Shown here piece by piece: positions 44,755-52,851 of a stretch of DNA of 64,000 bases. The notes beneath the pieces are model-generated. The model made no database searches. It had not been told where the DNA came from and was given only the letters and a program-made list of their open reading frames with translations. How positions within the stretch are numbered: the stretch's first letter is position 1; each line of letters begins with the position of its first letter. The stretch covers positions 4,526,001-4,590,000 of the forward strand of contig NZ_CP047898.1 in NCBI RefSeq assembly GCF_009911795.1. Direction: 5' to 3'. The position numbers and the translations under genes were made by a program. Source of the stretch: Pseudarthrobacter psychrotolerans (lineage in GTDB: Bacteria > Actinomycetota > Actinomycetes > Actinomycetales > Micrococcaceae).

Positions 44755-44849
44755 TCCTGCCTGCCTGCTGGCCACTGTCCGGATCGCCGGAAACATATCA
44801 AGGGACTTGCCCCCTATCCAGCCGTGCTACGGGCGCGGATGATTACCCC

Positions 44850-46094
44850 ATGAGAAAACTCGTGCTCGCCAGTCTCGCCGCACTGCTCCTGGTCATTGGC
44901 ACCCTGCTGGGCGCGGTGGTCCCAGGCAACGCCGCGCCCACTCCGCCCATCACGGCAGGGCAGATCTTGGTCAAGTTCCGCGACAACGCCGCGGCGGCGG
45001 GCGTCCTCCGCTCGTACGGGCTTACCGACGGGCCCGGCGTCGGCAGCACCGGCGCGCACCTGATCACGGTGCCCGCAGGAAAGGAGCTGCAGCTGGTCGA
45101 AGCGCTGGGCCGGAACCCGGTGGTGGAATATGCCGAACCTGACTACGTGGTCACCCCGGCCTCAGACGACACCTACTTTCCCCGGCAGTACGCGCTGCAA
45201 AATGATGGCCAGTCATTCACGAACACCGACGGTACGGTGACGGTTCCCACGGGGACCACGGACGCCGATGTGGACGCCGTCGAAGCCTGGACCGTCACCA
45301 CCGGTACCGGGATCAGAGTGGCTGTCCTCGACTCCGGCGTCGCGACCGACAACCCCGACATCACCCCGAAGGTCGTGGCACGGGTCAACTACACCACGTC
45401 GAGAAGCAACGACGATAACTACGGCCACGGCACACACGTCGCCGGGATCGTCGCCGCGACCGCCAACAATGGAATTGGCGTCGCCGGCGTGTGCCCGGGA
45501 TGCACCATCCTGGCTGGAAAAATCCTCAGCGACACAGGAGCGGGGTCCAGCTCAGGCCTTGCGAACGGCATCAACTGGGCAGTCAAGAATGGTGCGCAAG
45601 TCATCAACATGAGCCTGGTCGTTGGCGCTTCAACCACCCTGGAAACCGCGGTCAACAACGCTTGGAACGCGGGCGTGGTGCTGGTTGCTGCAGCCGGCAA
45701 CGGGGGGAACACCAGCATGAATTACCCGGCCGCATACCCCAATGTCATTTCCGTGGGGGCAACGGACAACAACGACAAGAAAGCGTCGTTCTCCACCTAT
45801 GGCGCGTGGGTGGACGTGGCAGCGCCGGGGGTCAGCGTTTACTCCACCTTCCCCAACCACAGGTTCACCCTTGCCAGGGAGTACAACCGTTCCCAGGGGT
45901 ATGACATCGGCAGCGGCACCTCGATGGCCTCACCGATTGTTGCCGCAGTCGCTGCGCTCGCCCGCAGCGCCAACCCCGGCGGCACCAACTCGGACATCCG
46001 CGCCAAGGTGGAATCCACTACCGACGCAGTTGGCGCCATCGGCACTGACTGGGCTCATGGGAGGGTGAACGCTTACAACGCCGTCCGCCCTTAG
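44850..46094 (+). CDS. Secreted subtilisin-like serine protease (S8)
   Basis: This 414-residue protein has a signal peptide (1-29, ending GNAAP) and an inhibitor-I9-like propeptide (about 35-100, GQILVKFRDNAAAAGVLRSYGL). The catalytic domain carries the complete triad: D161 in VAVLDSG, H193 in GHGTHVAG and S358 in GTSMASP. The oxyanion Asn lies in AAGNGG. It is an extracellular, self-processing endopeptidase. Start at 44850: the frame is open far upstream, but that part overlaps the dehydrogenase gene. A close paralog begins at 63544, sharing the signal, propeptide and even the ACCCCATG start context. Confidence 0.93.
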   Translation: MRKLVLASLAALLLVIGTLLGAVVPGNAAPTPPITAGQILVKFRDNAAAAGVLRSYGLTDGPGVGSTGAHLITVPAGKELQLVEALGRNPVVEYAEPDYVVTPASDDTYFPRQYALQNDGQSFTNTDGTVTVPTGTTDADVDAVEAWTVTTGTGIRVAVLDSGVATDNPDITPKVVARVNYTTSRSNDDNYGHGTHVAGIVAATANNGIGVAGVCPGCTILAGKILSDTGAGSSSGLANGINWAVKNGAQVINMSLVVGASTTLETAVNNAWNAGVVLVAAAGNGGNTSMNYPAAYPNVISVGATDNNDKKASFSTYGAWVDVAAPGVSVYSTFPNHRFTLAREYNRSQGYDIGSGTSMASPIVAAVAALARSANPGGTNSDIRAKVESTTDAVGAIGTDWAHGRVNAYNAVRP

Positions 46095-46141
46095 CTCTTT
46101 GACCCTTCCGGCGGCGTGGAGGGCCGTTGTAGTGTCAGGGC

Positions 46142-47037
46142 GTGATCGTCCCCGATATTTCCCAGAACGCCGTGTCGGTCGCGGATCACTACGACGAGCT
46201 CGATCCCATCTATCGCCGGGTGTGGGGGATCATGTCCATCACGGGCTCTGGGTGACGGGCCGAGAGACGCCCGGTGAGGCTGTCGAGGCGCTGGTGGACA
46301 CCGTCGGCGATCGGTTGGGCCTCAGGCCCGGCCAGGCGTGCGTCGACATCGGCTGCGGTTACGGCTCCACAGCACGGCGCCTTGCGGTGACACGTGGGGT
46401 CCGCGTCACCGGCTTCACGCGGTCCGCTGAGCAGGCCCGCTACGCCGCCGTGCCTCCAGTTCCCGGCGTCGATGTCCAGGTCCGCGACTGGCTCGGCAAC
46501 GGGCTGTCCGACGCCTCGGCCGATGCCGCCTGGGCGATCGAGTCGAGCGAGCACATGGTGGATAAGCCCAGGTTCTTCGCCGAGGCGCACCGCGTGCTGG
46601 CGCCCGGCGGCCGCTTCGTCATCTGTGCGTGGCTCGCCGAGACCGGTGCTCGAGGCTGGAAGGTCCGCCACCTGCTCGAGCCGATCTGCCGCGAGGGGCG
46701 CCTGCCCTCGATGGGCACGCGAGAGGAGTACGAGGCGATGGCCATGGCGGCGGGCTTTACGGTCACCGGCTATGAGGATGTCAGCCGCCGCGTCGCCCGC
46801 ACCTGGCCGATCTGCGCTCGCCGGCTCGTGAAGGCCCTGCTCGTCGACCGCGAGACACGCCGTCTGGCCCTCGGCGCACGCAACCTCAACTCGTTTCTGG
46901 GCATTCCCCGCCTGATCCTCGCCTACCGCACCGGTGCGATGCGCTACGGGATCTTCACGCTCACCAAGGTTGAGGAGAACGGGGCCGCACCCGGCAAATC
47001 GACGCAGCAGAAGCCGGCTGATCGCACGCCCGCTTAA
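46142..47037 (+). CDS. SAM-dependent methyltransferase, tocopherol/menaquinone-type (one-base frameshift)
   Basis: From GTG 46142 the frame reads VSVADHYDELDPIYRRVWG and then fails. One extra G in the run at 46224-46228 connects to DHVHHGLWVTGRETP in the main frame. This gives a protein of about 298 residues with SAM motif I VDIGCGYGSTARRLA, motif post-I VTGFTRS, and APGGRFVICAW. The HHGLW start and architecture match gamma-tocopherol or cyclopropane-like methyltransferases acting on hydrophobic substrates. It stands alone after the protease. Confidence 0.78.
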
Positions 47038-47049
47038 CGCACTGCCTCA

Positions 47050-47151
47050 CGGCAGCGGCTGCCGTTCGCCCCCGCTGACGGAGGACGACGGCGACAGGTA
47101 GTCCCGTCGTCGTCGTTCCATCCGCTGCTGCTGGCCGGGAGACGGATCCGG
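47050..47151 (-). pseudogene. HNH-gene 3' tail relic
   Basis: The minus strand encodes DPSPGQQQRMERRRRDYLS...GGERQPLP and a stop, matching the extreme C-terminus of the HNH protein at 30489 (IPSPGQQERIEQRRRDYVA...VGERQPLP). The rest of the gene is absent. Confidence 0.7.
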
Positions 47152-47223
47152 GCGCGGGTAACCATGAGCACGTTTGGTGCCGATCGACAAGGTGCTGGAA
47201 GCAGTCCGTGCGAGAATGGCGCC

Positions 47224-47715
47224 ATGACCCACGAGCTGCACGCATCCGCCGCGCCGGAACTGGACCGCACCGCCCACCCGGCATTCGAGGCCGCCTATCA
47301 GGCCGCCCGGAAAAGCCTGGCTGAGGGCGGCATCCCCATCGGAGCTGCGCTCGCCCGGGACGGTGTGGTCATTGCCAGCGGGCACAACGAACGGGTCCAG
47401 AACGCCGATCCGATTGCCCATGGAGAAATGTCGGCGCTCCGCGCCGCCGGCCGGCAGAACAGTTACCGGGACACCACGCTCTACACCACCCTCGCCCCGT
47501 GTGCCATGTGCGCCGGAACCATCGTCCAGTTCAAGATTCCCCGCGTGGTGGTGGGTGAAGCCCGCACCTTCGACGGCGAGCTGGAGCTCCTGCGGACACG
47601 CGGAGTTGAGGTGGTGGTCCTGGATGATCAGCGTTCCGTCGACATGATGCGCACATTCCAGTCCGACAACCCGGAGCTCTGGGCGGAGGACATCGCGGAG
47701 GAGATCGTCGAGTAG
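47224..47715 (+). CDS. Nucleoside/cytosine deaminase (CDA superfamily)
   Basis: This 163-residue zinc deaminase has HGEMSALRAAG (His ligand and catalytic Glu) and LAPCAMCAGTI (two Cys ligands). The length and the C-terminal DNPELWAEDIAEE match yeast-type cytosine deaminases and related guanine/nucleoside deaminases rather than TadA. It acts in pyrimidine or purine salvage in the cytosol. The start at 47224 is preferred over an upstream ATG at 47164 because homology begins there. The downstream hairpin at 47853 belongs to the converging gene. Confidence 0.85.
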   Translation: MTHELHASAAPELDRTAHPAFEAAYQAARKSLAEGGIPIGAALARDGVVIASGHNERVQNADPIAHGEMSALRAAGRQNSYRDTTLYTTLAPCAMCAGTIVQFKIPRVVVGEARTFDGELELLRTRGVEVVVLDDQRSVDMMRTFQSDNPELWAEDIAEEIVE

Positions 47716-47852
47716 GCCTAGACGGCTTCGATGATGGTGGCGATATCGGCGTCCTGCTGGAAGGCCTGTTCGGCCCAGACCGGGAAAGGATCAGGGGGTG
47801 GGACTCGAGGATCTGACCGAGTTGGCGGATCAAAATACCGCGACACGACAAG

Positions 47853-47886
47853 CGGGGCCGGCCACCTTCCGGTGACCGGCCCCGTT
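47853..47886 (-). terminator. Terminator of the CHRD-protein gene
   Basis: CGGGGCCGG-CCACC pairs with GGTGACCGGCCCCG around TTCC, 25 bp after the minus-strand stop. It may serve the convergent deaminase as well. Confidence 0.75.
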
Positions 47887-47910
47887 GCCCCGTCGTCGTC
47901 CAAGGAAGAC

Positions 47911-48623
47911 CTAGTGGCGCTCCAGGACGCCGCAGGCTGCGGGGTCGGTGGCCTCGGCCGGGAACTTCGGATCGAGTTCGCTGGCGCCGATCGTGCCGAG
48001 GTCGTACTTGCCGTTGTCGTTGTAGTCGAGGCCGTGGATCACCACAACACCTTCGCCGTCGCGGATGGCCTGGGCAATGTCCTTGGCCGTTCCGATGCCG
48101 CCGTTGTCGGGGTCACCGATCCCGGCGACGTCCGTGAACTTGATGTTCTTGCGCTTGTAGTCATAGCTGCCGTCCTTGGCAACCGGGAAGCGGTCCACCG
48201 CCAGCAGGCTTGCCGGGGTGGTGTCGCCGGTGGTGGTCAGGGACACGACCACCGGACCATAGGCGGGAATGCCCTCCACCGTGGTGAGCCGTCCATCGTG
48301 GTTGGTGTCGAGGGCCAGGGTGGGGCACTCATTTAGGGCCTGCTGGCCGTAGTGGATGTGCTGGGCGTGCGGTGCATCGGGGGTAAGGCCATTGGCATGC
48401 ACCTCCAGGCGCTTGATCATTTTGTTGCCGACGACGGCCGTGGCAGTGCCGGAGGCTCCGGAGCCGTTTAGCTGGGTGAGCGTGGCGGTCAGGGTGACGT
48501 TCTTGTCGTTGTCTTTGCTGTCGCTTTGGTCATTGTGCGCATGGGCCGGAACTGCTGCCAGGGTGGCGGCGGCAAGTAAGACAACCGCTGAGCCCCAAGG
48601 GTTATCACTGATTTACGATTCAC
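47911..48623 (-). CDS. Secreted CHRD-domain protein with EF-hand-like loops (one-base frameshift)
   Basis: The GTG start at 48621-48623 has GAGGAG seven bases upstream and opens MNRKSVITLGG. One extra G in the run at 48593-48596 continues into a signal peptide (SAVVLLAAATLAAVPAHA) and the mature protein. The mature part shows a CHRD-like pattern (VTLTATLTQLNGSG, LEVHANGLTPDAPHAQHIH). Two calcium-type loops are present, DTNHDGRLTTVEG and DYNDNGKYDLG. Without the correction the product would lack its signal. The total is about 237 residues. Function is unknown; the protein is probably extracellular. Confidence 0.72.
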
Positions 48624-48861
48624 AATTTGCTCCTCGGGTCTGGGCCAGTGAGGAGATCCCGCTGGTCTTGAGTGATTCGTATCACATCCCGCCGCGGATG
48701 GGTGGCGGTTCGACAAGGTTGATAAATGTTTTCGCTGGGGCCATCGTGGCGCCTCTTCCCGCATTCCATCGCAACAGGCAACCCGAAAGTCGGGCGCGGG
48801 AAGAGAGCTCATCCGGATTCTGGGATCTACCCGGCAAGGGGACAGAATTCCCCCCGGATCG

Positions 48862-50109
48862 TCAGGTTCCGCGGGCCAGCCGCTCCATCGCCCGGTCCCA
48901 GCGGATCAGCTCCTGTTCTAACCTGACAGACGTGCCGAAACGGTCAGCACCCAGCGCTTCGTAAAGCGCGGATTCCTCAGCGGTCAGCCGGGTCAGCGCG
49001 GCCCGGGACGGAGCAGGTTCGCTGCCCCAGACATCGCGGTGGGCCAGTAGCGTGGCCTCGTCCATCAGCACGCTCACCACATGCGGGTGTACCGCGCGGA
49101 GTTGGTCCAGGATCCGGAATCCGTGCGTGTCCAGATCGCCCCAGTACAGGACCTCACACTCACGCAGCCACCCTGCATCCCGCAGCGACGAGAAACCGTA
49201 CCCGCCGCCGTAGACGGCCAGGGTGCCGGGCAGCTCGGGCAGGGCGAGGAAATTCACCAGGTTCTCCGTGGCAAGAACCGTTCCGACCGGCAAAGACAGG
49301 GTGCTGAACGCCTCTGCCGTGACGGTCAGATCCCGCGCGTCGCCCAGCAACGGCAGGGCCGGGTCCAGCGACCGGAACCGGACCAGCTCCGGCGGATGCA
49401 GGAACCCGTGCCGCGCGGCGAACCGGGCGGCGGGCGTCCGCGCAGCCAACTGCCCCAGCAGGGCATCCGGTTCCGCCGGGACGTCCGGCAGGGCCTCGCC
49501 AACGGGTGGTTCCTCCGGGAGCGCCACAGAACGCAGAGCCTCAGCCAGCTCATCGATCACCCTCCGGTGGTTCTCGATGAACTTGGTGTGCACTCCGGAC
49601 AGGCTGAGCTGCCGGACGTAAACCCCCGGATCAGGATTGTCCTGCAGCCACAGCGCCACGCGGCCAACCGTCAGTGCATCGGCCCCGAGGTCCAGCAGCC
49701 TGAGCGGCCGCCGCAGCACCCACTGACGAAACGACGGATCCAGGGCAGTCATGTCCCCGGCAAGCTCCACGAACCGGGCAGCGTCCTTCGACTTTCCGAC
49801 GAACCCAATCTCATCCCCGGCCGCCGCAAACAGCGCGGCGGCGGGCAGCCGGTTGGAACCGACGGTGCTCCGGCCCACCTCCGCTGTCTCCAGGCTGAAC
49901 GGACCGGCGGCGGCAAACAGCTCAGCTGCCCACGCACCGGCGGCAGCGTAGTCGCGGAGGAGGGCCGCCGCCGTCGGACGCTTCAACGGACGACGCCGCG
50001 GGTACAGTCCGGTGGGTTCCAGCAGCTCCCGGAGGAGCGCACCGCTGCTCCAGGCCTTCAGCGACAGGGCCCTCAGGTCCGCCAGCGTGGTCCAGGAGTC
50101 AGCGGGCAT
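48862..50109 (-). CDS. jetD: Wadjet JetD-like nuclease (DUF3322/DUF2220)
   Basis: This protein of about 415 residues reads from MPADSWTTLADLRALSLKAW. The N-terminal half is the DUF3322-type DNA-binding region. The C-terminal half is the Toprim-like catalytic domain: TENLVNFLALPE (catalytic Glu), VYGGGYGFSSL, and LYWGDLDTHGFRIL (Asp pair). JetD is the DNA-cutting subunit of the Wadjet plasmid-defence system JetABCD. Here JetA, JetB and nearly all of JetC are missing and the frame is open into the JetC remnant, so the system cannot work as such. Confidence 0.85.
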   Translation of the reverse strand: MPADSWTTLADLRALSLKAWSSGALLRELLEPTGLYPRRRPLKRPTAAALLRDYAAAGAWAAELFAAAGPFSLETAEVGRSTVGSNRLPAAALFAAAGDEIGFVGKSKDAARFVELAGDMTALDPSFRQWVLRRPLRLLDLGADALTVGRVALWLQDNPDPGVYVRQLSLSGVHTKFIENHRRVIDELAEALRSVALPEEPPVGEALPDVPAEPDALLGQLAARTPAARFAARHGFLHPPELVRFRSLDPALPLLGDARDLTVTAEAFSTLSLPVGTVLATENLVNFLALPELPGTLAVYGGGYGFSSLRDAGWLRECEVLYWGDLDTHGFRILDQLRAVHPHVVSVLMDEATLLAHRDVWGSEPAPSRAALTRLTAEESALYEALGADRFGTSVRLEQELIRWDRAMERLARGT

Positions 50110-50343
50110 ACTCTCCTCGCGGTACTCCTGGATGGTCATGTTGCGCAGCTGCGAATCATCGCCGTTGGTGTTCGCCACGAACCCCACATGCGAGACGAAC
50201 GGCTCGATCACGTGGATCTTCTGCAGGGGAGTGACGATCAGCAGCTGCAGCTTCATCCGCTGGAACAGCTCCAGCCCATACCGGGCGGACTCGTCCGAAC
50301 CGCGGCCGAACGCCTCGTCAATCACCACGAACCGGAATGTCGC
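50110..50343 (-). pseudogene. jetC: C-terminal JetC (SMC-like ATPase) remnant
   Basis: About 78 codons, in frame with jetD, read FRFVVIDEAFGRGSDESARYG, shown here as the motif FVVIDEAFGRGS. LLIVTPLQKIHVIEPFVSHVGFV follows in shorter form as LLIVTPLQKIHVIEP. This is the Walker-B/D-loop and C-terminus of JetC. Homology starts at about 50343; the Walker A and coiled-coil parts are gone. Confidence 0.8.
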
Positions 50344-50578
50344 TTGCTTCAGCCTGCATGCAGTGTGCGAGTCCAAAGGAAGCCAATGCTCCGCCGGTTG
50401 CGGGCCGTGGTCAACGGTCACCGCGGACGTCATCCAAAATTACGGACGACGGCGGGTTGCCAGTTGAAACGGGCCTGAAAAACTAGTGTCCGAAGAGACA
50501 GCCGACCTCGCCACGGTGCTGACGAACATAATGCGTTACGGCCAGCTGCTGTAGTTCTCAACGTTGGTGACTGCAGGT

Positions 50579-50660
50579 CAGCGGAGCGGCTGCCGTTCGC
50601 CGACACTGACGGAACTTTCGGGCGTTACATAGCCCGCCGTCGTCGTTCTATCCGAGTTTG
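50579..50660 (-). pseudogene. HNH-gene 3' tail relic, frameshifted
   Basis: The DNA matches the last 80 bp of the HNH gene (GCGGCTGCCGTTCGCCGACA at its 3' end), but the frame is broken and a stop appears after RIERRRRAM. It lies between the Wadjet remnant and the MazEF pair. Confidence 0.65.
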
Positions 50661-50694
50661 TTGCATCCGTAGGACCAGCCAATCGACCGGGGGC

Positions 50695-50931
50695 GTGACA
50701 GCCAAAGCGTTACATGTAACGTTGACTATTAGCGTTAGGGATCGTGTTGCACGGCACCGGGTTGCCCTGCGCGAGCGTGAGTTACGTCAGATTCAGATGT
50801 GGGTGCCCGATGCGCGCACCGAGGAGTTCAGGCGTGAGGCGCAACGCCAAGCGCTGGCGGTTGCCGCCGCTGACCGCCCAGGCGATGACCAGGATTTCGT
50901 CGATCAGGTTTCGGAAGACTGGCCGGAGTGA
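50695..50931 (+). CDS. MazE-like antitoxin (DUF3018 type)
   Basis: This 78-residue protein has the pattern VRDRVARHRVALRERELRQIQMWVPDAR...RREAQRQ, the DUF3018 MazE-like signature. It is acidic at its C-terminus (DDQDFVDQVSEDWPE), as expected for the toxin-binding tail. It starts with GTG and overlaps the toxin start by four bases, so the two are coupled. Confidence 0.82.
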   Translation: MTAKALHVTLTISVRDRVARHRVALRERELRQIQMWVPDARTEEFRREAQRQALAVAAADRPGDDQDFVDQVSEDWPE

Positions 50932-51254
50932 ACCGGGGCGACCTGTGGACGGTATACGGCGGAACATGTGCTCAAAAACCCCGCCCGGCACTCATCATCC
51001 AGGATGACCTGTTTGCCGAGTCGCACTCGGTCACTCTTCTGCCGCTGACGACTCACTTGACGGACGCCCCATTGCTGAGGCTGACGGTAGACCCGGGACC
51101 GCTGATCGGCTTGCAAAGCATCAGCCAGATCATGGTGGACAAGCTCACGACAGTCCGTCGTGCCAACCTCGGGCAGCGGATAGGCCGGATAGACTCCGAG
51201 ACCATGGTTGCGGTGGAGCAATCGCTCGCCGTCTTTCTCGGCCTGGCACGCTGA
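50928..51254 (+). CDS. MazF/PemK-family toxin (endoribonuclease)
   Basis: This 108-residue protein has NRGDLWTVYGG at the N-terminus, RPALIIQDD, and the C-terminal ISQIMVDKLTTVRR block. These are the conserved elements of MazF/PemK mRNA interferases. It starts at GTG 50928 inside the antitoxin stop. A canonical type II toxin-antitoxin pair, it is flanked by relics of a defence locus. Confidence 0.88.
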   Translation: MNRGDLWTVYGGTCAQKPRPALIIQDDLFAESHSVTLLPLTTHLTDAPLLRLTVDPGPLIGLQSISQIMVDKLTTVRRANLGQRIGRIDSETMVAVEQSLAVFLGLAR

Positions 51255-51587
51255 CCGCTTGCGCGGTGAAGGTGTTTTAGCCTTTGTCCGCCCCGGCTGG
51301 TGGTTAGTCCGAAACCGGCAACAGCCTCAGAAGCCGGCCCCTCGAACAGCGTCGACGGATGTAGCGAGGAGCGAAAGTCGCTGTTCTACGCTGGACCCTC
51401 GTGGTGCCGATATTTTCAGCCCTCGGTAGACGTCCGGCCCAGTGCCAGCGGGAGATGGGCATCGTCCCACGCCCCGCCGAAGGGGGTGGGCCGGGGTGAA
51501 CAGCCGGAATGTACAACGCCTGCCAGCACGCCTGCCTGCCTGGCTAGTTCCACGTGCCGGTCCGGTGCGGTGGTATCACGGCTCTCA

Positions 51588-51863
51588 ATGACCGAGCGGG
51601 CCCAATTCACGGCGACCGGATCCGTGCAGGCCAAGGCGGAATGGCTGGACGCCATCAAAATCGGCCAGATGCAGGACCACCGGATGGAAACGGTCGAGGC
51701 CACCCTTAGCACGGAGGGCACCGTGCCCGCGTTGACCGCCCGAACCCTCACCGACGCCACGATCTGGGGATCCAGGGCCGCCTGGCGCCTGACATTGCGC
51801 TCCTGGTTCGAGCCCCGCGGAGACGGCTGGGTCATCACCCGCACCGTCGCATCAACCTGGTAA
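51588..51863 (+). pseudogene. NTF2/SnoaL-like protein fragment
   Basis: From MTERAQFTATGSVQAKAEWL the frame reads like the second half of a small NTF2-like (DUF4440) protein: DHRMETVEATL, ATIWGSRAAWRLTLRSWFEPRGDGWVITRT in shorter blocks. The first half of the fold is missing upstream. It may be a truncated gene; the assignment is by pattern only. Confidence 0.4.
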
Positions 51864-51880
51864 CAACCCGTACGCCCCGA

Positions 51881-51926
51881 GTGGTTGAGCTTGTCGAAAC
51901 CCGAGGTTTCGACAAAGCTCAACCAC
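51881..51926. repeat. Dispersed palindrome, near-perfect copy
   Basis: GTGGTTGAGCTTGTCGAAAC is followed by C-CGA-G and the inverted arm with one extra A (GACAAAGCTC). As at 30432, the copy abuts the 3' end of an HNH gene. Confidence 0.85.
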
Positions 51927-51935
51927 CGGGAGCGG

Positions 51936-52230
51936 CTAGGGGAGCGGCTGCCGTTCGCCGACACTGACCGAACCGTCGGGCGCAACGTAGTCCCGCCGTC
52001 GTCGTTCGATCCGTTCCTGTGGGCCTGGGGAAGGAATCCTCGCGCCCTTTGCCCGGTTGCACCTGATGCAGGCGGCGACGAAGTTCTGCAGGCTGGTGGA
52101 TCCGCCCTTGGACCAGGGGTAGAAATGGTCGCCGTGCTCGGCGGGCCGGGAGCAACGGCGCCGGAATCCTGCCTCCATTTCACACAGGCCGGCAGCTCGG
52201 GCCATGCCTTCGCGGCGCTGCGGGCGGCTT
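51936..52230 (-). pseudogene. HNH endonuclease domain, truncated copy
   Basis: QRREGMARAAGLCEMEAGF... through GDHFYPWSKGGSTSLQNF to GERQPLP is nearly identical to the C-terminal 95 residues of the HNH protein at 30489. The membrane part is absent, and upstream codons overlap the divergent membrane-protein gene. The catalytic HNH residues themselves are intact, so a small active domain cannot be excluded. Confidence 0.65.
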
Positions 52231-52277
52231 TCAGGCCTGTCATACTCCAAATGGGCGCGGCGGCGGATGATGGAGGC

Positions 52278-52829
52278 ATGCAAAGGGTCATCGGTTGGCT
52301 GACGGCAGCGGTTATCACCACGCTCATCTTCGGCAGTGTCTATGCCTCCCTCCAGCAGCTCGGCCGCCGCTCAGCGGATGCTGCACCGGCGGCTGCCGCT
52401 GCGGCACAGGTCCAGCTGATTGGTTCGGAGCCGCCGGGGGCGCCGCGGCTGGAACTAGGCCCCGACAGCGGAGTCTTCATTATCGTCTATGGGGAGGACG
52501 ACAAGCCCACATCCGGGACGGTTACCCTCCACGGGTCACTTCCAGTTCTTCCCGCCGGGGTGCTTCGGGCGGCAAGAACTTCCGGATCCGACGCTGTGAC
52601 ATGGCAGCCGGAGCCGGGCCTGCGGATGGCGGTCGTCGCACGCCCGGCGGCGGGCAAAGTCGTGGTCGCCGGACAATCATTGACGCCCTTTGAGGACCGG
52701 GACCGGATGGTCCTGCTGTTCCTGTCAGCCGGTTGGCTGGGCAGCCTGGTCGTCCTTGCTACCGGCTACGCTGCCATTGTCTTCTTTGCCCACCGTCCGC
52801 TCCAAAGCCCGCGCCGACCGGTTCCCTAG
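52278..52829 (+). CDS. Hypothetical two-helix membrane protein
   Basis: 183 residues. An N-terminal helix (about 5-22, WLTAAVITTLIFGSVYASL) and a C-terminal one (about 150-175, SAGWLGSLVVLATGYAAIVFF) bracket an extracytoplasmic domain of about 120 residues with beta-rich character. The GGAGG before the ATG is very close, so the start is not certain. No family is recognised. Confidence 0.6.
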   Translation: MQRVIGWLTAAVITTLIFGSVYASLQQLGRRSADAAPAAAAAAQVQLIGSEPPGAPRLELGPDSGVFIIVYGEDDKPTSGTVTLHGSLPVLPAGVLRAARTSGSDAVTWQPEPGLRMAVVARPAAGKVVVAGQSLTPFEDRDRMVLLFLSAGWLGSLVVLATGYAAIVFFAHRPLQSPRRPVP

Positions 52830-52851
52830 GGTCCGTGCGCACCGGCATTGG

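Noticed and set aside
43950..44849. In-frame extension of the protease by 300 codons upstream
   Set aside because: It overlaps the dehydrogenase gene entirely; the signal peptide at 44850 defines the real start.
47718..47903. 61-codon minus-strand frame ending in AEQAFQQDADIATIIEAV
   Set aside because: The tail looks protein-like, but there is no start signal or family, and it spans the CHRD terminator; too weak to call.
51416..51590. Minus-strand stretch reading HVELARQAGVLAGVVHSG
   Set aside because: Looks locally coding, but the frame lacks a start and a recognisable domain; I could not decide between a relic and chance.
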